Source: Candidatus Methylopumilus sp. (lineage in GTDB: Bacteria > Pseudomonadota > Gammaproteobacteria > Burkholderiales > Methylophilaceae). Taken from it: DNA of 56,250 nucleotides. The DNA lies in assembly GCA_026399645.1 (NCBI GenBank), contig JAPLQN010000037.1, positions 1-56,250 of the forward strand, given 5' to 3'. Numbering within the stretch: position 1 is the stretch's first letter; the number at the start of each line of letters is the position of its first letter. Below the pieces are notes generated by a model. The model saw nothing but the letters and a program-made list of their open reading frames with translations. It was not told the origin of the DNA and did no database searches. Below are positions 50,726 through 56,250 of the stretch, in pieces. The translations under genes were made by a program, and so were the position numbers.

Positions 50726-50774
50726 TAATTCCGAAAGAACTAAACATTTCTTAGGGTTTTAGGCTGCCATAGTC

Positions 50775-50800
50775 AAAAATCCTCGGATTCCAGATGTTTT
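50775..50800. repeat. Palindromic element, copy 1, on the distal side of peroxiredoxin
   Basis: AAAAATCCTCGGATTCCAGA followed by TGTTTT is an imperfect inverted repeat centred on GGATTCC. The same element occurs at 51668-51696; together they bracket the peroxiredoxin gene. Confidence 0.45.
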
Positions 50801-50890
50801 AATTAAGTTGCCACTCATGTCTAACCAGAATGGTTTGGAGCAAAAGAATCAACTCCAGATCTTCTTCAATATGTAAGTCTCTTTAACTAA

Positions 50891-50918
50891 AAAAAGCCCA
50901 CAATATTGTGGGCTTTTT
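50891..50918. terminator. Bidirectional rho-independent terminator between ctpA and peroxiredoxin
   Basis: A fully palindromic AAAAAGCCCACAAT / ATTGTGGGCTTTTT, giving a strong stem with T-runs on both strands. Ends ctpA (plus) and the peroxiredoxin gene (minus). Confidence 0.92.
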
Positions 50919-50929
50919 GTTATTTGAAA

Positions 50930-51589
50930 TTACTTTGGCTGTTGCACTGTTCTTAAGTAAGGCTTAATCGTTTTAAATCCGCTTGGATATTTCTTTTGTG
51001 CTTCTTCATTGGAAACAGTTGGTGGAATTATCACGTCATCACCATTTTTCCAATTCACAGGTGTTGCAACCTGATGTTTAGCATTTAGTTGTATTGCGTC
51101 AAGTAACCTTAAGATTTCATCAAAGTTTCTTCCTGCGCTCATTGGGTAGATAAGAATAGCTTTTATCTTTTTATCTGGTCCAATAATAAACACTGATCTA
51201 ACAGTTGCATTATCTTGCGCTGTTCTTGAGCCTCCACTCGCATTAGGGTGAATCATATCGTAGAGTTTTGCTACCACTAAGTCATCATCACCAATTAATG
51301 GATAATTTACAGCATGACCTTGAGTTTCTGTGATATCACCAACCCATCTTTCGTGATCACTCACAGGGTCAATACTTAATCCAATAGCTTTAGTATGTCG
51401 CTTATCAAATTCTGGCTTTAATTTAGCAACATAACCTAATTCAGTGGTGCATACAGGAGTGAAATCTTTTGGGTGAGAAAAAAGAATAGCCCAGCCATTT
51501 CCAATCCATTCATGAAAATTGATGCTGCCTTCGGTAGTGTTTGCAGTAAAGTTTGGGGCTTCATCACCTATACGTATAGTCATAATCAA
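50930..51589 (-). CDS. 1-Cys peroxiredoxin (Prx6 type)
   Basis: 219 aa. The peroxidatic site is SHPKDFTPVCTTELGYVAK with Cys47; IGLSIDPVSDHERWVGDI, RSVFIIGPDKKIKAILIYPM and ATPVNWKNGDDVIIPPTV are Prx6 signatures. No resolving Cys is visible, as expected of the 1-Cys class. Reduces H2O2 and organic peroxides. An imperfect 29-bp palindrome lies 79 bp upstream of the start, a possible operator. Confidence 0.95.
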   Translation of the reverse strand: MIMTIRIGDEAPNFTANTTEGSINFHEWIGNGWAILFSHPKDFTPVCTTELGYVAKLKPEFDKRHTKAIGLSIDPVSDHERWVGDITETQGHAVNYPLIGDDDLVVAKLYDMIHPNASGGSRTAQDNATVRSVFIIGPDKKIKAILIYPMSAGRNFDEILRLLDAIQLNAKHQVATPVNWKNGDDVIIPPTVSNEEAQKKYPSGFKTIKPYLRTVQQPK

Positions 51590-51667
51590 GTTCCTTTAGT
51601 AGTTCCTAACATTGAATATTAGCACTATGCGCGTCAATATAATTCTAAGAAAAGTAGATAAGCTTAT

Positions 51668-51696
51668 ACAAAATCTCTGGATTCCGGATATTTTGT
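51668..51696. repeat. Palindromic element, copy 2, upstream of peroxiredoxin
   Basis: Starts ACAAAATCTCTGGA and continues TTCCGGATATTTTGT; the arms match at 12 of 14 positions. Located between the PPOX-like gene and the peroxiredoxin promoter. It could be an operator for the peroxiredoxin gene, a processing hairpin, or a small dispersed repeat, since copy 1 lies at 50775. Confidence 0.5.
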
Positions 51697-51709
51697 ACCT
51701 CACTCCTTT

Positions 51710-52270
51710 TTATGGAGTTATCCATTCAGAGGATGTTCCTATAAATTTCGCTCGGCGGTGACCTTTTTTTGAAAGCTCAAGCCAATCCACTTCTGATACA
51801 TGACCTTGCAAAACTGCAAAGAAGTTTGAATCATTGTCTTCCATTTTTTGGGATGAACTATCATTTAGTGCTGATCCTGGATTGGAGTGAGACATATAGT
51901 CACGAGCTGAGGCAGATTGTTTGACCCGTTCCCATAAATTTTCCACGTAAGGACCTGAGGTTAAGACTGTCATAGTTACTTTGATACGGAGTTGCCAATT
52001 TAAACGTTTACTCCAAAAAAGAAAAAGTGCATGCGGGTCTTTTATAAACTCACTGACTTTAGGACTGCGACTATCGGAGTATGCCTCTAGTTTTGCAGAA
52101 ATTCTATCCACACGTCTTAAAATTACAGTCCTGGCATTTACTTGATTATCCATTCCAATCGAGGCGAGGGTAAATGCATGCCATTCATGATGGCGATCAA
52201 CGCAAGCGCGGCCCAATTCTTTCCATAGGTGCTCGTGAATATCTTGGAGCGAGGTGATCTCTGTATGCAT
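51710..52270 (-). CDS. FMN-binding PNPOx-like protein
   Basis: 186 aa. DRHHEWHAFTLASIGMDNQV and NARTVILRRVDRISAKLEAY, then DSRSPKVSEFIKDPHALFLF and WSKRLNWQLRIKVTMTVLTS belong to the Alr4036/PPOX-type flavoprotein group related to pyridoxamine 5'-phosphate oxidase. It lacks the full PdxH C-terminal motif, so true PdxH activity is unlikely. Upstream of the peroxiredoxin on the same strand, 120 bp apart. Confidence 0.82.
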   Translation of the reverse strand: MHTEITSLQDIHEHLWKELGRACVDRHHEWHAFTLASIGMDNQVNARTVILRRVDRISAKLEAYSDSRSPKVSEFIKDPHALFLFWSKRLNWQLRIKVTMTVLTSGPYVENLWERVKQSASARDYMSHSNPGSALNDSSSQKMEDNDSNFFAVLQGHVSEVDWLELSKKGHRRAKFIGTSSEWITP

Positions 52271-52389
52271 CGTTTACCTTTTTGTCATGAGATTCTAAGT
52301 TGTAATTCAAGAATTAAGATGTCGATTCATTAATCTTGTTTTAAATTTATTATAACTTTCATTCAGCCAATTTTATTTAATTTGAACCA

Positions 52390-52863
52390 GTGAAAAAAAA
52401 GTTTTATGATAAGGAATATTCAAATAATAAGATTAATAGCATGGCAAGAAAGATAAATATTTTGATAGGCGTCATTGTAATTCTTTTGGCTGCTTATTTT
52501 AGGGTCAATTTTACTGAGGGAGATGATAGAGGTGAAGCGGGTCCCAGAACTTTCTTACAAGAAAAAGGTGACATGTGTACTGGGGTTGCAGAAAATGCAG
52601 TTGCGAATAGGGAAGTCATTGTGGAATTTCAAAAGTATGAAATTCTAAGCGATAAGATTCTTATTATGGAAAGATGTATGGGTGAAAATGGATTTGAGGT
52701 TCATTCTCAGTGGTCCAATCAGATGAAATCCGTGATACAAAAAAAAGCGACAACCGAAAAAATTTCAGAAGAAGAAGCGGAAGAAACCTTACGAAGAAAG
52801 GCCATGTTTGATTTCTTTAGCAAAGACCAAAAAGTGACATACTGGCAAGCTAAGAAAAAATAA
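52390..52863 (+). CDS. Uncharacterised membrane-anchored protein
   Basis: 157 aa from GTG 52390, or 140 aa from ATG 52441, which would place the helix ARKINILIGVIVILLAAYFR right at the N-terminus; neither start has a clear Shine-Dalgarno. After the anchor the protein is hydrophilic with two cysteines (DMCTGVAENA, MERCMGENGFE) and a charged helical tail (EKISEEEAEETLRRKAMFDF). Probably periplasmic and anchored. No family recognised. Confidence 0.55.
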   Translation: MKKKFYDKEYSNNKINSMARKINILIGVIVILLAAYFRVNFTEGDDRGEAGPRTFLQEKGDMCTGVAENAVANREVIVEFQKYEILSDKILIMERCMGENGFEVHSQWSNQMKSVIQKKATTEKISEEEAEETLRRKAMFDFFSKDQKVTYWQAKKK

Positions 52864-52915
52864 GTTTTTTTATAACTTTATATTATCAAAATATTCATTA
52901 TTAAATCACGCTCTA

Positions 52916-52957
52916 GGTAATTAGCTCAGCTGGCAGAGGAGCTGTCTCTATCAACAG
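52916..52957 (+). repeat. tRNA 5'-half-like sequence, divergent copy
   Basis: GGTAATTAGCTCAGCTGGCA followed by GAGGAGCTGTCTC and a CAGTTATAT end. The D-arm text TTAGCTCAGCTGG is tRNA-like, but no anticodon stem closure, T-arm or CCA follows. It aligns with 56194-56240, even in the trailing CAGTTAnAT. It sits at the left boundary of the DoxX/Cache/ABM cassette. Confidence 0.65.
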
Positions 52958-52963
52958 TTATAT

Positions 52964-53428
52964 TTAATTAGAATTTAGTTGAGTTGCACGCACAGCCCAG
53001 TTGCCACGCAGGGCAAAATATAACCCACCAACCCAAAGACTAAAATGAAGGTAGTCGGTGGTGATAAACCTCCAAAGGTTGTCTGGTTTTAGCACAGTCC
53101 AAATTATCCCAGTGATAACACAACACATCACAATACCGCTGAATCTAGTCAACATATCTCCCAATCCAGCCAACAAGGCATTTTCCCTTATTCGAGGCAG
53201 CGTAGTGAGGCCTCCTACTATCAACCCCACACCTGAGCCAATTTCACTAACAATCACCAATAACCATACCAAAGCCGGTAAACCCAGGGCCATGCCGTCT
53301 GCGGGATGATAAGGTAATTTACTTAGTCCTGATGTGATAAACAAAGTAGCTAAAGGTACTCTTAATAAAATTGAACTCCAATAAAAGTCAGGTAAAATCT
53401 TCCAATAATTTTTTAATAAACGACTCAT
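52964..53428 (-). CDS. DoxX-family membrane protein
   Basis: 154 aa, four hydrophobic helices. SSILLRVPLATLFITSGLSK then LPYHPADGM, LPALVWLLVIVSEIGSGVGL and GGLTTLPRIRENALLAGLGD fit DoxX/DoxD (PF07681). Family members act in thiosulfate:quinone oxidation or in redox-stress complexes; which applies here is unknown. Its leader matches that of the AOX gene, hinting at common control. Confidence 0.85.
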   Translation of the reverse strand: MSRLLKNYWKILPDFYWSSILLRVPLATLFITSGLSKLPYHPADGMALGLPALVWLLVIVSEIGSGVGLIVGGLTTLPRIRENALLAGLGDMLTRFSGIVMCCVITGIIWTVLKPDNLWRFITTDYLHFSLWVGGLYFALRGNWAVRATQLNSN

Positions 53429-53490
53429 AATGCTCTCCTTAATTCTTATATTCTACGGACAATGACTTTTTTTTAACATATTTTTTTGAG

Positions 53491-53550
53491 TTAATTTAAC
53501 CTAGCGAGTTCAATTCAAAGTCTCAGAATTCCTCATATTTTATAACACAA
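53491..53550 (-). promoter_or_regulatory. DoxX leader similar to the AOX leader
   Basis: TTAATTTAACCTAGCGAGTTCAATTCAAAG region (53491-53520) and ATATTTTATA at 53535-53544 repeat the order found at 904-960: GTTAATTTAAC palindrome (53490-53500), GAGTTCAAT(T/C)CAAA, then minus-strand TATAAAATAT. The palindrome lies about 60 bp before the DoxX start. Suggests a shared regulator for DoxX and AOX. Confidence 0.55.
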
Positions 53551-53566
53551 CATACCGAACATAAAA

Positions 53567-53592
53567 AAAAGCCACTGCTAAGAGTGACTTTT
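53567..53592 (-). terminator. Terminator of the Cache-domain gene
   Basis: Hairpin AAAAGCCACT / AGTGACTTTT around GCTAAG; the single mismatch becomes a G-U pair only in the minus-strand RNA, which shows its direction. It is nearly identical to the hairpin at 53958-53986. Confidence 0.8.
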
Positions 53593-53615
53593 ATGAATCA
53601 AATAAAGTATTAACT

Positions 53616-53930
53616 TTACTCAGCATCCTTAAAAACAGCTAAAGCGCCTATTAACTTCCCATTTTTATCAGTAAGCGGCGCTACCTTCGAATCAACTAGT
53701 TTCCCAAATAACTTTAACCTACCGTTATAAGATTTTTTCTTAAGCAACGCTTTATATCCTGGATAGTTCCGATCCATCTTAGTATTGATTGCAGGATTAC
53801 CATTTTCATCGATCAAGGTGGTATCAGTACGAATGAAATCTTTACCATCAAAAGAAAATATAGAACTACCTAATTCTGCAAAACTTAATGTTGAAAAACA
53901 AAACAAACAGATAAAGATAATTTTTTTCAT
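53616..53930 (-). CDS. Stand-alone exported Cache domain protein
   Basis: 104 aa: signal peptide MKKIIFICLFCFSTLSFAEL, then FIRTDTTLIDENGNPAINTK, MDRNYPGYKALLKKKSYNGR and LKLFGKLVDSKVAPLTDKNG with KLIGALAVF. This is the core of a Cache (Cache_3-Cache_2) ligand-binding domain as found in chemoreceptors and sensor kinases, but with no membrane or signalling part. It may be a free periplasmic ligand-binding protein that presents ligand to a receptor elsewhere. Confidence 0.75.
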   Translation of the reverse strand: MKKIIFICLFCFSTLSFAELGSSIFSFDGKDFIRTDTTLIDENGNPAINTKMDRNYPGYKALLKKKSYNGRLKLFGKLVDSKVAPLTDKNGKLIGALAVFKDAE

Positions 53931-53957
53931 AATACTTACCTCATTATATAGGATATA

Positions 53958-53986
53958 AAAAAGCCACTGCTATGAGTGGCTTTTTT
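53958..53986 (-). terminator. Terminator of the ABM-like gene
   Basis: AAAAGCCACT / AGTGGCTTTT with loop GCTATG and T-runs on both sides. Near-copy of the hairpin at 53567-53592, suggesting duplication of the terminator within this cassette. Confidence 0.85.
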
Positions 53987-54004
53987 CATTTAATTTAATT
54001 TACT

Positions 54005-54456
54005 TTACTTTCCACCCCATGTAAGCGAATTAAAAATTGTTGTAGATGATGCTTTTGTCACCTTACATTTTTTTAGCCACGCATCAAATTTAGGCCAATC
54101 TTTCCAGTCAGGTGTTCTAGCAAAGTGATCTTCAACACCAGCAGGTGATTCATAAACTTCAGACAAGATAAAAACTTTTTTACCAGTAGATTTAGATTTT
54201 AGGTCTGTTGGATTTGTGAGCTCATCCATTTCTAAACATCATAACTTAAGAGTGCTTTTGCTCCAGATCGGCTATGCGTAGACTTCATCCATGTTGCATG
54301 CGAAAGAAATAATTGTTTACCTTCCTGCGCTATATTTCCAGGAGCTACGATTGTGAAAGTCAGTTTAGTTTTACCCATAGTCTCTTGCTCACCAGCATAT
54401 AAGGCATTTGTTAGCCCAAAAAAAAGCAAAATAAATAATATTTTTTTATAAATCAT
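54005..54456 (-). pseudogene. Exported ABM-like (antibiotic biosynthesis monooxygenase fold) protein, frameshifted
   Basis: Two adjoining 74-codon frames form one protein. The first (54456 to 54232) has a signal peptide (FILLFFGLTNALYAGEQE) and TFTIVAPGNIAQEGKQLFLS, ending SYDV-stop. The second (54229 to 54005) continues ELTNPTDLKSKSTGKKVFIL, SEVYESPAGVEDHF and PKFDAWLKKCK. Intact relatives read SYxVxxxxELxNPxDPxSxPTGxxIF, so adding one T to the TTT at 54233-54236 region joins them as SYDVLEMDELTNP. Either a recent frameshift or a sequencing error. Possible quinol-monooxygenase-like dimer protein. Confidence 0.8.
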
Positions 54457-54540
54457 AATTTTTCCAGTTCTTTAAAGTTTTAAGAAGAATGCTTATTTAC
54501 ATTACACCTTTCTCTCCTACAAAAGAAGATATTTTGTAAT

Positions 54541-54664
54541 ACACGCCTATTCCAGCCCCCTGCCAAAATCCCATGCCTTGAACCTTCTGTCTTGCAGACA
54601 AATACTGTAAAATATCACTTTCTGGGGGATTAGCTCAGCTGGTCAAGCAGCGGACTCGCAGTAT
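54541..54664 (+). repeat. C-rich repeat with tRNA 5'-half, copy b
   Basis: ACACGCCTATTCCAGCCCCC at the left, CAAATACTGTAAAATATCAC in the middle (54599-54618), and GGGGGATTAGCTCAGCTGGT...GCAGCGGACTCGCAGTAT at 54624-54664. The last part is the 5' half of a tRNA (acceptor strand, D arm, start of anticodon arm) without a 3' half. Nearly the same 124 bp recur at 56112-56234, 1.57 kb away, as a direct repeat around the globin/OhrR pair. Confidence 0.8.
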
Positions 54665-54685
54665 AGCTTTTATAGGATAATAAAA

Positions 54686-54703
54686 AACCAGCCTAAGCTG
54701 GTT
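54686..54703 (-). terminator. Terminator of the globin gene
   Basis: AACCAGC / GCTGGTT stem with a four-base loop, followed on the minus strand by TTTTTTATTATCC. 33 bp past the globin stop. Confidence 0.85.
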
Positions 54704-54735
54704 CTTTAAAAAATCGTTACCGATTGTTCTCGAAA

Positions 54736-55302
54736 CTATTTAGTGCGATATTCGACACCGTCTTTTTTCAAGCGAGACGTAAATGGTTTTTCATCTTTGT
54801 TAGTAACTATTACTTTGCGATAGGTTTCTAAATCGTCCATCAACTGATCAATCTCATGATTACCAACGTTATAGCGATAAAAAGTAGCAAGGCAGAGTGT
54901 TTTTATAATATCGAATTCTCTATTGCTAATGTTTAGATGTGGATGACTATCTTTCATGGATTTACCACGACCAAATTCATCAGGAATGTAAACTTTTGGC
55001 CCACCTGTCTCTTGTATTACCCAATTAGTTAAAAAAACTTTAAAGCCAGCCATGCTTGACTTGTTGTCATGAATAGCTTTCAAAGATGGATTTGCATTCA
55101 ATCCTTCATTAATATAAATGTTGTCCACCAAATAGTCGACGGTTTGTGCAATGTTATAAGTACCACCTAAACGTTTATATAAACTATCTTCGGCTTTACT
55201 TGGTGTTGAAAAAAATACGAAAGTTAAACCTATGATCGCTATAAGTAAACGCCCATAAAACACTTTAGATAATTCCTGACTGCTGTATACATTACTAGAC
55301 AT
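54736..55302 (-). CDS. Exported or membrane-anchored truncated haemoglobin (group 1)
   Basis: 188 aa. An N-terminal hydrophobic stretch (LLIAIIGLTFVFFSTPSKAE, about residues 19-38) acts as signal or anchor. The globin part begins SLYKRLGGTYNIAQTVDYLV and has FKVFLTNWVIQETGGPKVY, SMKDSHPHLNISNREFDI (His likely proximal ligand) and DDLETYRKVIV. Truncated globins bind O2 and NO; an extracytoplasmic one could detoxify NO or peroxide in the periplasm. Divergent from the OhrR-type regulator 333 bp away. Confidence 0.82.
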   Translation of the reverse strand: MSSNVYSSQELSKVFYGRLLIAIIGLTFVFFSTPSKAEDSLYKRLGGTYNIAQTVDYLVDNIYINEGLNANPSLKAIHDNKSSMAGFKVFLTNWVIQETGGPKVYIPDEFGRGKSMKDSHPHLNISNREFDIIKTLCLATFYRYNVGNHEIDQLMDDLETYRKVIVTNKDEKPFTSRLKKDGVEYRTK

Positions 55303-55635
55303 GACACTCTCCTAAGTTAAGTTTAATTAATACTGCACCCTAATTATTAGCACACTAACTATTTGCTTACAATACTATTACAAGGGGTATTTTTGAAGAT
55401 TTCTGAATTAAATCACAGGCAGGCTTATGTCATCTAAAACATAAAGCTATTAAATATCATATAGTTATGACTTGTTTTTTTTGAGGTGCTTATATTTTAA
55501 GCATTCTATTCAATAAATTAAATTTATCAAAATTTACAATTTACTTGAAACTTTAACAATTGAGATAGCACTCTTAAAGTAGAATCCTTTTAAGTAAAGA
55601 TATCCATACCAATTAGCGAAAGTGAAAAAGAGTTT
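55303..55635. other. 333-bp divergent spacer, globin/ohrR
   Basis: No supported reading frame. It must hold both promoters. TTTACAATTTACTTG and TTAACAATTGAG at about 55536-55563 contain TACAATT/CAATTG half-sites like those bound by OhrR, but I do not see a full symmetric box. Confidence 0.45.
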
Positions 55636-56097
55636 ATGGCTCACTATAAAAATCTTGCATTAAAAAACCAACTTTGTTTTGCGCTCTACGCTGCCACCCA
55701 CACAATTGTTCGCACTTATACTTCAAAACTCACCACTGTAGGTCTTACCTATCCGCAATATTTAGTTTTATTAGTTTTGTGGGAAAAAGACGGGATTCAA
55801 GTTAAGCAATTGTCTGACGTTTTAAATTTAGATTCAGCGACCTTATCACCCATTCTAAAACGTCTTGAGAAATCAGGATTCATTACTCGCAGAAGAAATA
55901 AAGAAGATGAAAGAGTAGTAAATTTATTTTTAACTAAAGAGAGTATTGCTTTAGAAAAAGATGTAGCAGAGATTCAAAAGCAAGTTGCATGTCAAACTGG
56001 ATTACCAAGAATAGAATTTATAGAGTTAAGAGATAAATTAAATCATCTCGTGGAAACTATGGTTGAAAACGATGATGATGATGAAAAGGCAGCTTAA
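55636..56097 (+). CDS. MarR-family regulator, OhrR type
   Basis: 153 aa winged-helix protein. LKNQLCFALYAATHTIVRTY places a cysteine at residue 14, matching the peroxide-sensing Cys15 of OhrR. LTYPQYLVLLVLWEKDGIQV, LSDVLNLDSATLSPILKRLE and GFITRRRNKEDERVVNLFLT are the dimer, recognition helix and wing. Expected to sense organic hydroperoxides by Cys oxidation. No ohr gene is seen in the window; likely targets are the divergent globin and genes beyond the right edge. The tail is acidic (DDDDEKAA). Confidence 0.88.
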   Translation: MAHYKNLALKNQLCFALYAATHTIVRTYTSKLTTVGLTYPQYLVLLVLWEKDGIQVKQLSDVLNLDSATLSPILKRLEKSGFITRRRNKEDERVVNLFLTKESIALEKDVAEIQKQVACQTGLPRIEFIELRDKLNHLVETMVENDDDDEKAA

Positions 56098-56111
56098 TAG
56101 TTATCTTATAG

Positions 56112-56234
56112 CACACCCCTATTCCACTGCTGCCAAAATCCCCCCACCTACCCCCTCTACAACGCCCACAAATACTGTAAAATATCACTTTCTGGGGGAT
56201 TAGCTCAGCTGGTAGAGCAGCGGACTCGCAGTAT
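56112..56234 (+). repeat. C-rich repeat with tRNA 5'-half, copy c
   Basis: GCACACCCCTATTCCACTGC, then CAAATACTGTAAAATATCAC (56169-56188) and GGGGGATTAGCTCAGCTGGT...GCAGCGGACTCGCAGTAT at 56194-56234. Here the D arm reads GGTAGAGC as in a real tRNA (copy b has GGTCAAGC). After GCAGTAT it runs CAGTTAAATATC, so no tRNA 3' half follows before the window end. The left part is C-rich and G-poor, 14 bp after ohrR, and could also act as a Rho-utilisation site. Confidence 0.8.
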
Positions 56235-56250
56235 CAGTTAAATATCAAGA

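Noticed and set aside
52916-52957. Complete tRNA gene
   Set aside because: Only the 5' half pattern is present; anticodon stem does not close and no T-arm follows. The same holds at 54624 and 56194.
1-56250. CRISPR array, transposase, integrase or phage genes
   Set aside because: Looked for regular spacer-repeat patterns and for recombinase motifs on both strands; none seen.

Overview
The window is AT-rich bacterial DNA with very short intergenic gaps, many translationally coupled genes and a high share of membrane and redox genes. The gene content (green-tuned proton-pumping rhodopsins with a retinal pathway, azurin, a c5-type cytochrome, PQQ-type sugar dehydrogenase family, glnE, NhaD) fits a streamlined aquatic betaproteobacterium. 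My best guess is a planktonic Methylophilaceae relative (OM43 / Methylopumilus-like). That placement is inference: no rRNA, methanol dehydrogenase or other marker gene is present.

Layout. 1-4.1 kb: cut-off DUF4399 gene, a frameshifted alternative oxidase, a MORN-repeat protein, and a ZnuD-like TonB receptor with a His/Cys-rich exported partner. 4.2-7 kb: UmuC without UmuD, then three small HTH regulators. 7-15.3 kb: the phototrophy block on the minus strand: a proteorhodopsin with its own terminator, then a xanthorhodopsin-like pump heading crtE-crtI-crtB-crtY-blh, with the Na+/H+ antiporter nhaD behind it. 15.8-22.6 kb: DUF393-DUF429-DUF3147, the four-gene operon small ORF-DUF2805-DUF2256-HNH, msrPQ and glnE. 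22.7-23.5 kb: cytochrome c5 and a short Cys-rich peptide. 23.7-30.7 kb: a visibly more GC-rich block, probably acquired: ovoA-ovoB (ovothiol), an Atm1-type ABC exporter, msrB and an ADP-ribosylglycohydrolase-like protein. 30.8-37 kb: kbl-tdh, a TSUP permease, an FeS-type photolyase, msrA. 37.3-40.6 kb: Fur-box TonB siderophore receptor with an exported HDAC-fold amidohydrolase. 40.6-49.3 kb: three tiny membrane proteins, a sorbosone-dehydrogenase-type lipoprotein, CRY-DASH, a DnaQ/GIY-YIG fusion, renalase-like and SDR oxidoreductases, azurin, and a second copy of the Cys-rich peptide. 49.3-52.9 kb: CtpA-type protease, 1-Cys peroxiredoxin, FMN protein. 52.9-56.25 kb: small cassettes (DoxX/Cache/ABM, then globin/OhrR) separated by repeats that contain the 5' half of a tRNA.

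Theme. Most genes deal with light and its oxidative cost: two light-driven proton pumps, retinal synthesis, two photolyase-family proteins, methionine sulfoxide reductases of three types (MsrA, MsrB, MsrPQ), ovothiol synthesis, peroxiredoxin, OhrR, exported globin and alternative oxidase. Items least explained by known families: a pair of paralogous peptides sharing a VCKQxDxxCWxRYxSAMxDCV tail; a pair of 36-residue proteins with a shared upstream motif leading redox operons; a leader/operator shared by the alternative oxidase and DoxX genes; and the tRNA-half-bounded cassettes. Two genes (alternative oxidase and an ABM-like protein) are each broken by what looks like one missing T in a T run, so either sequencing error or real decay must be settled first.
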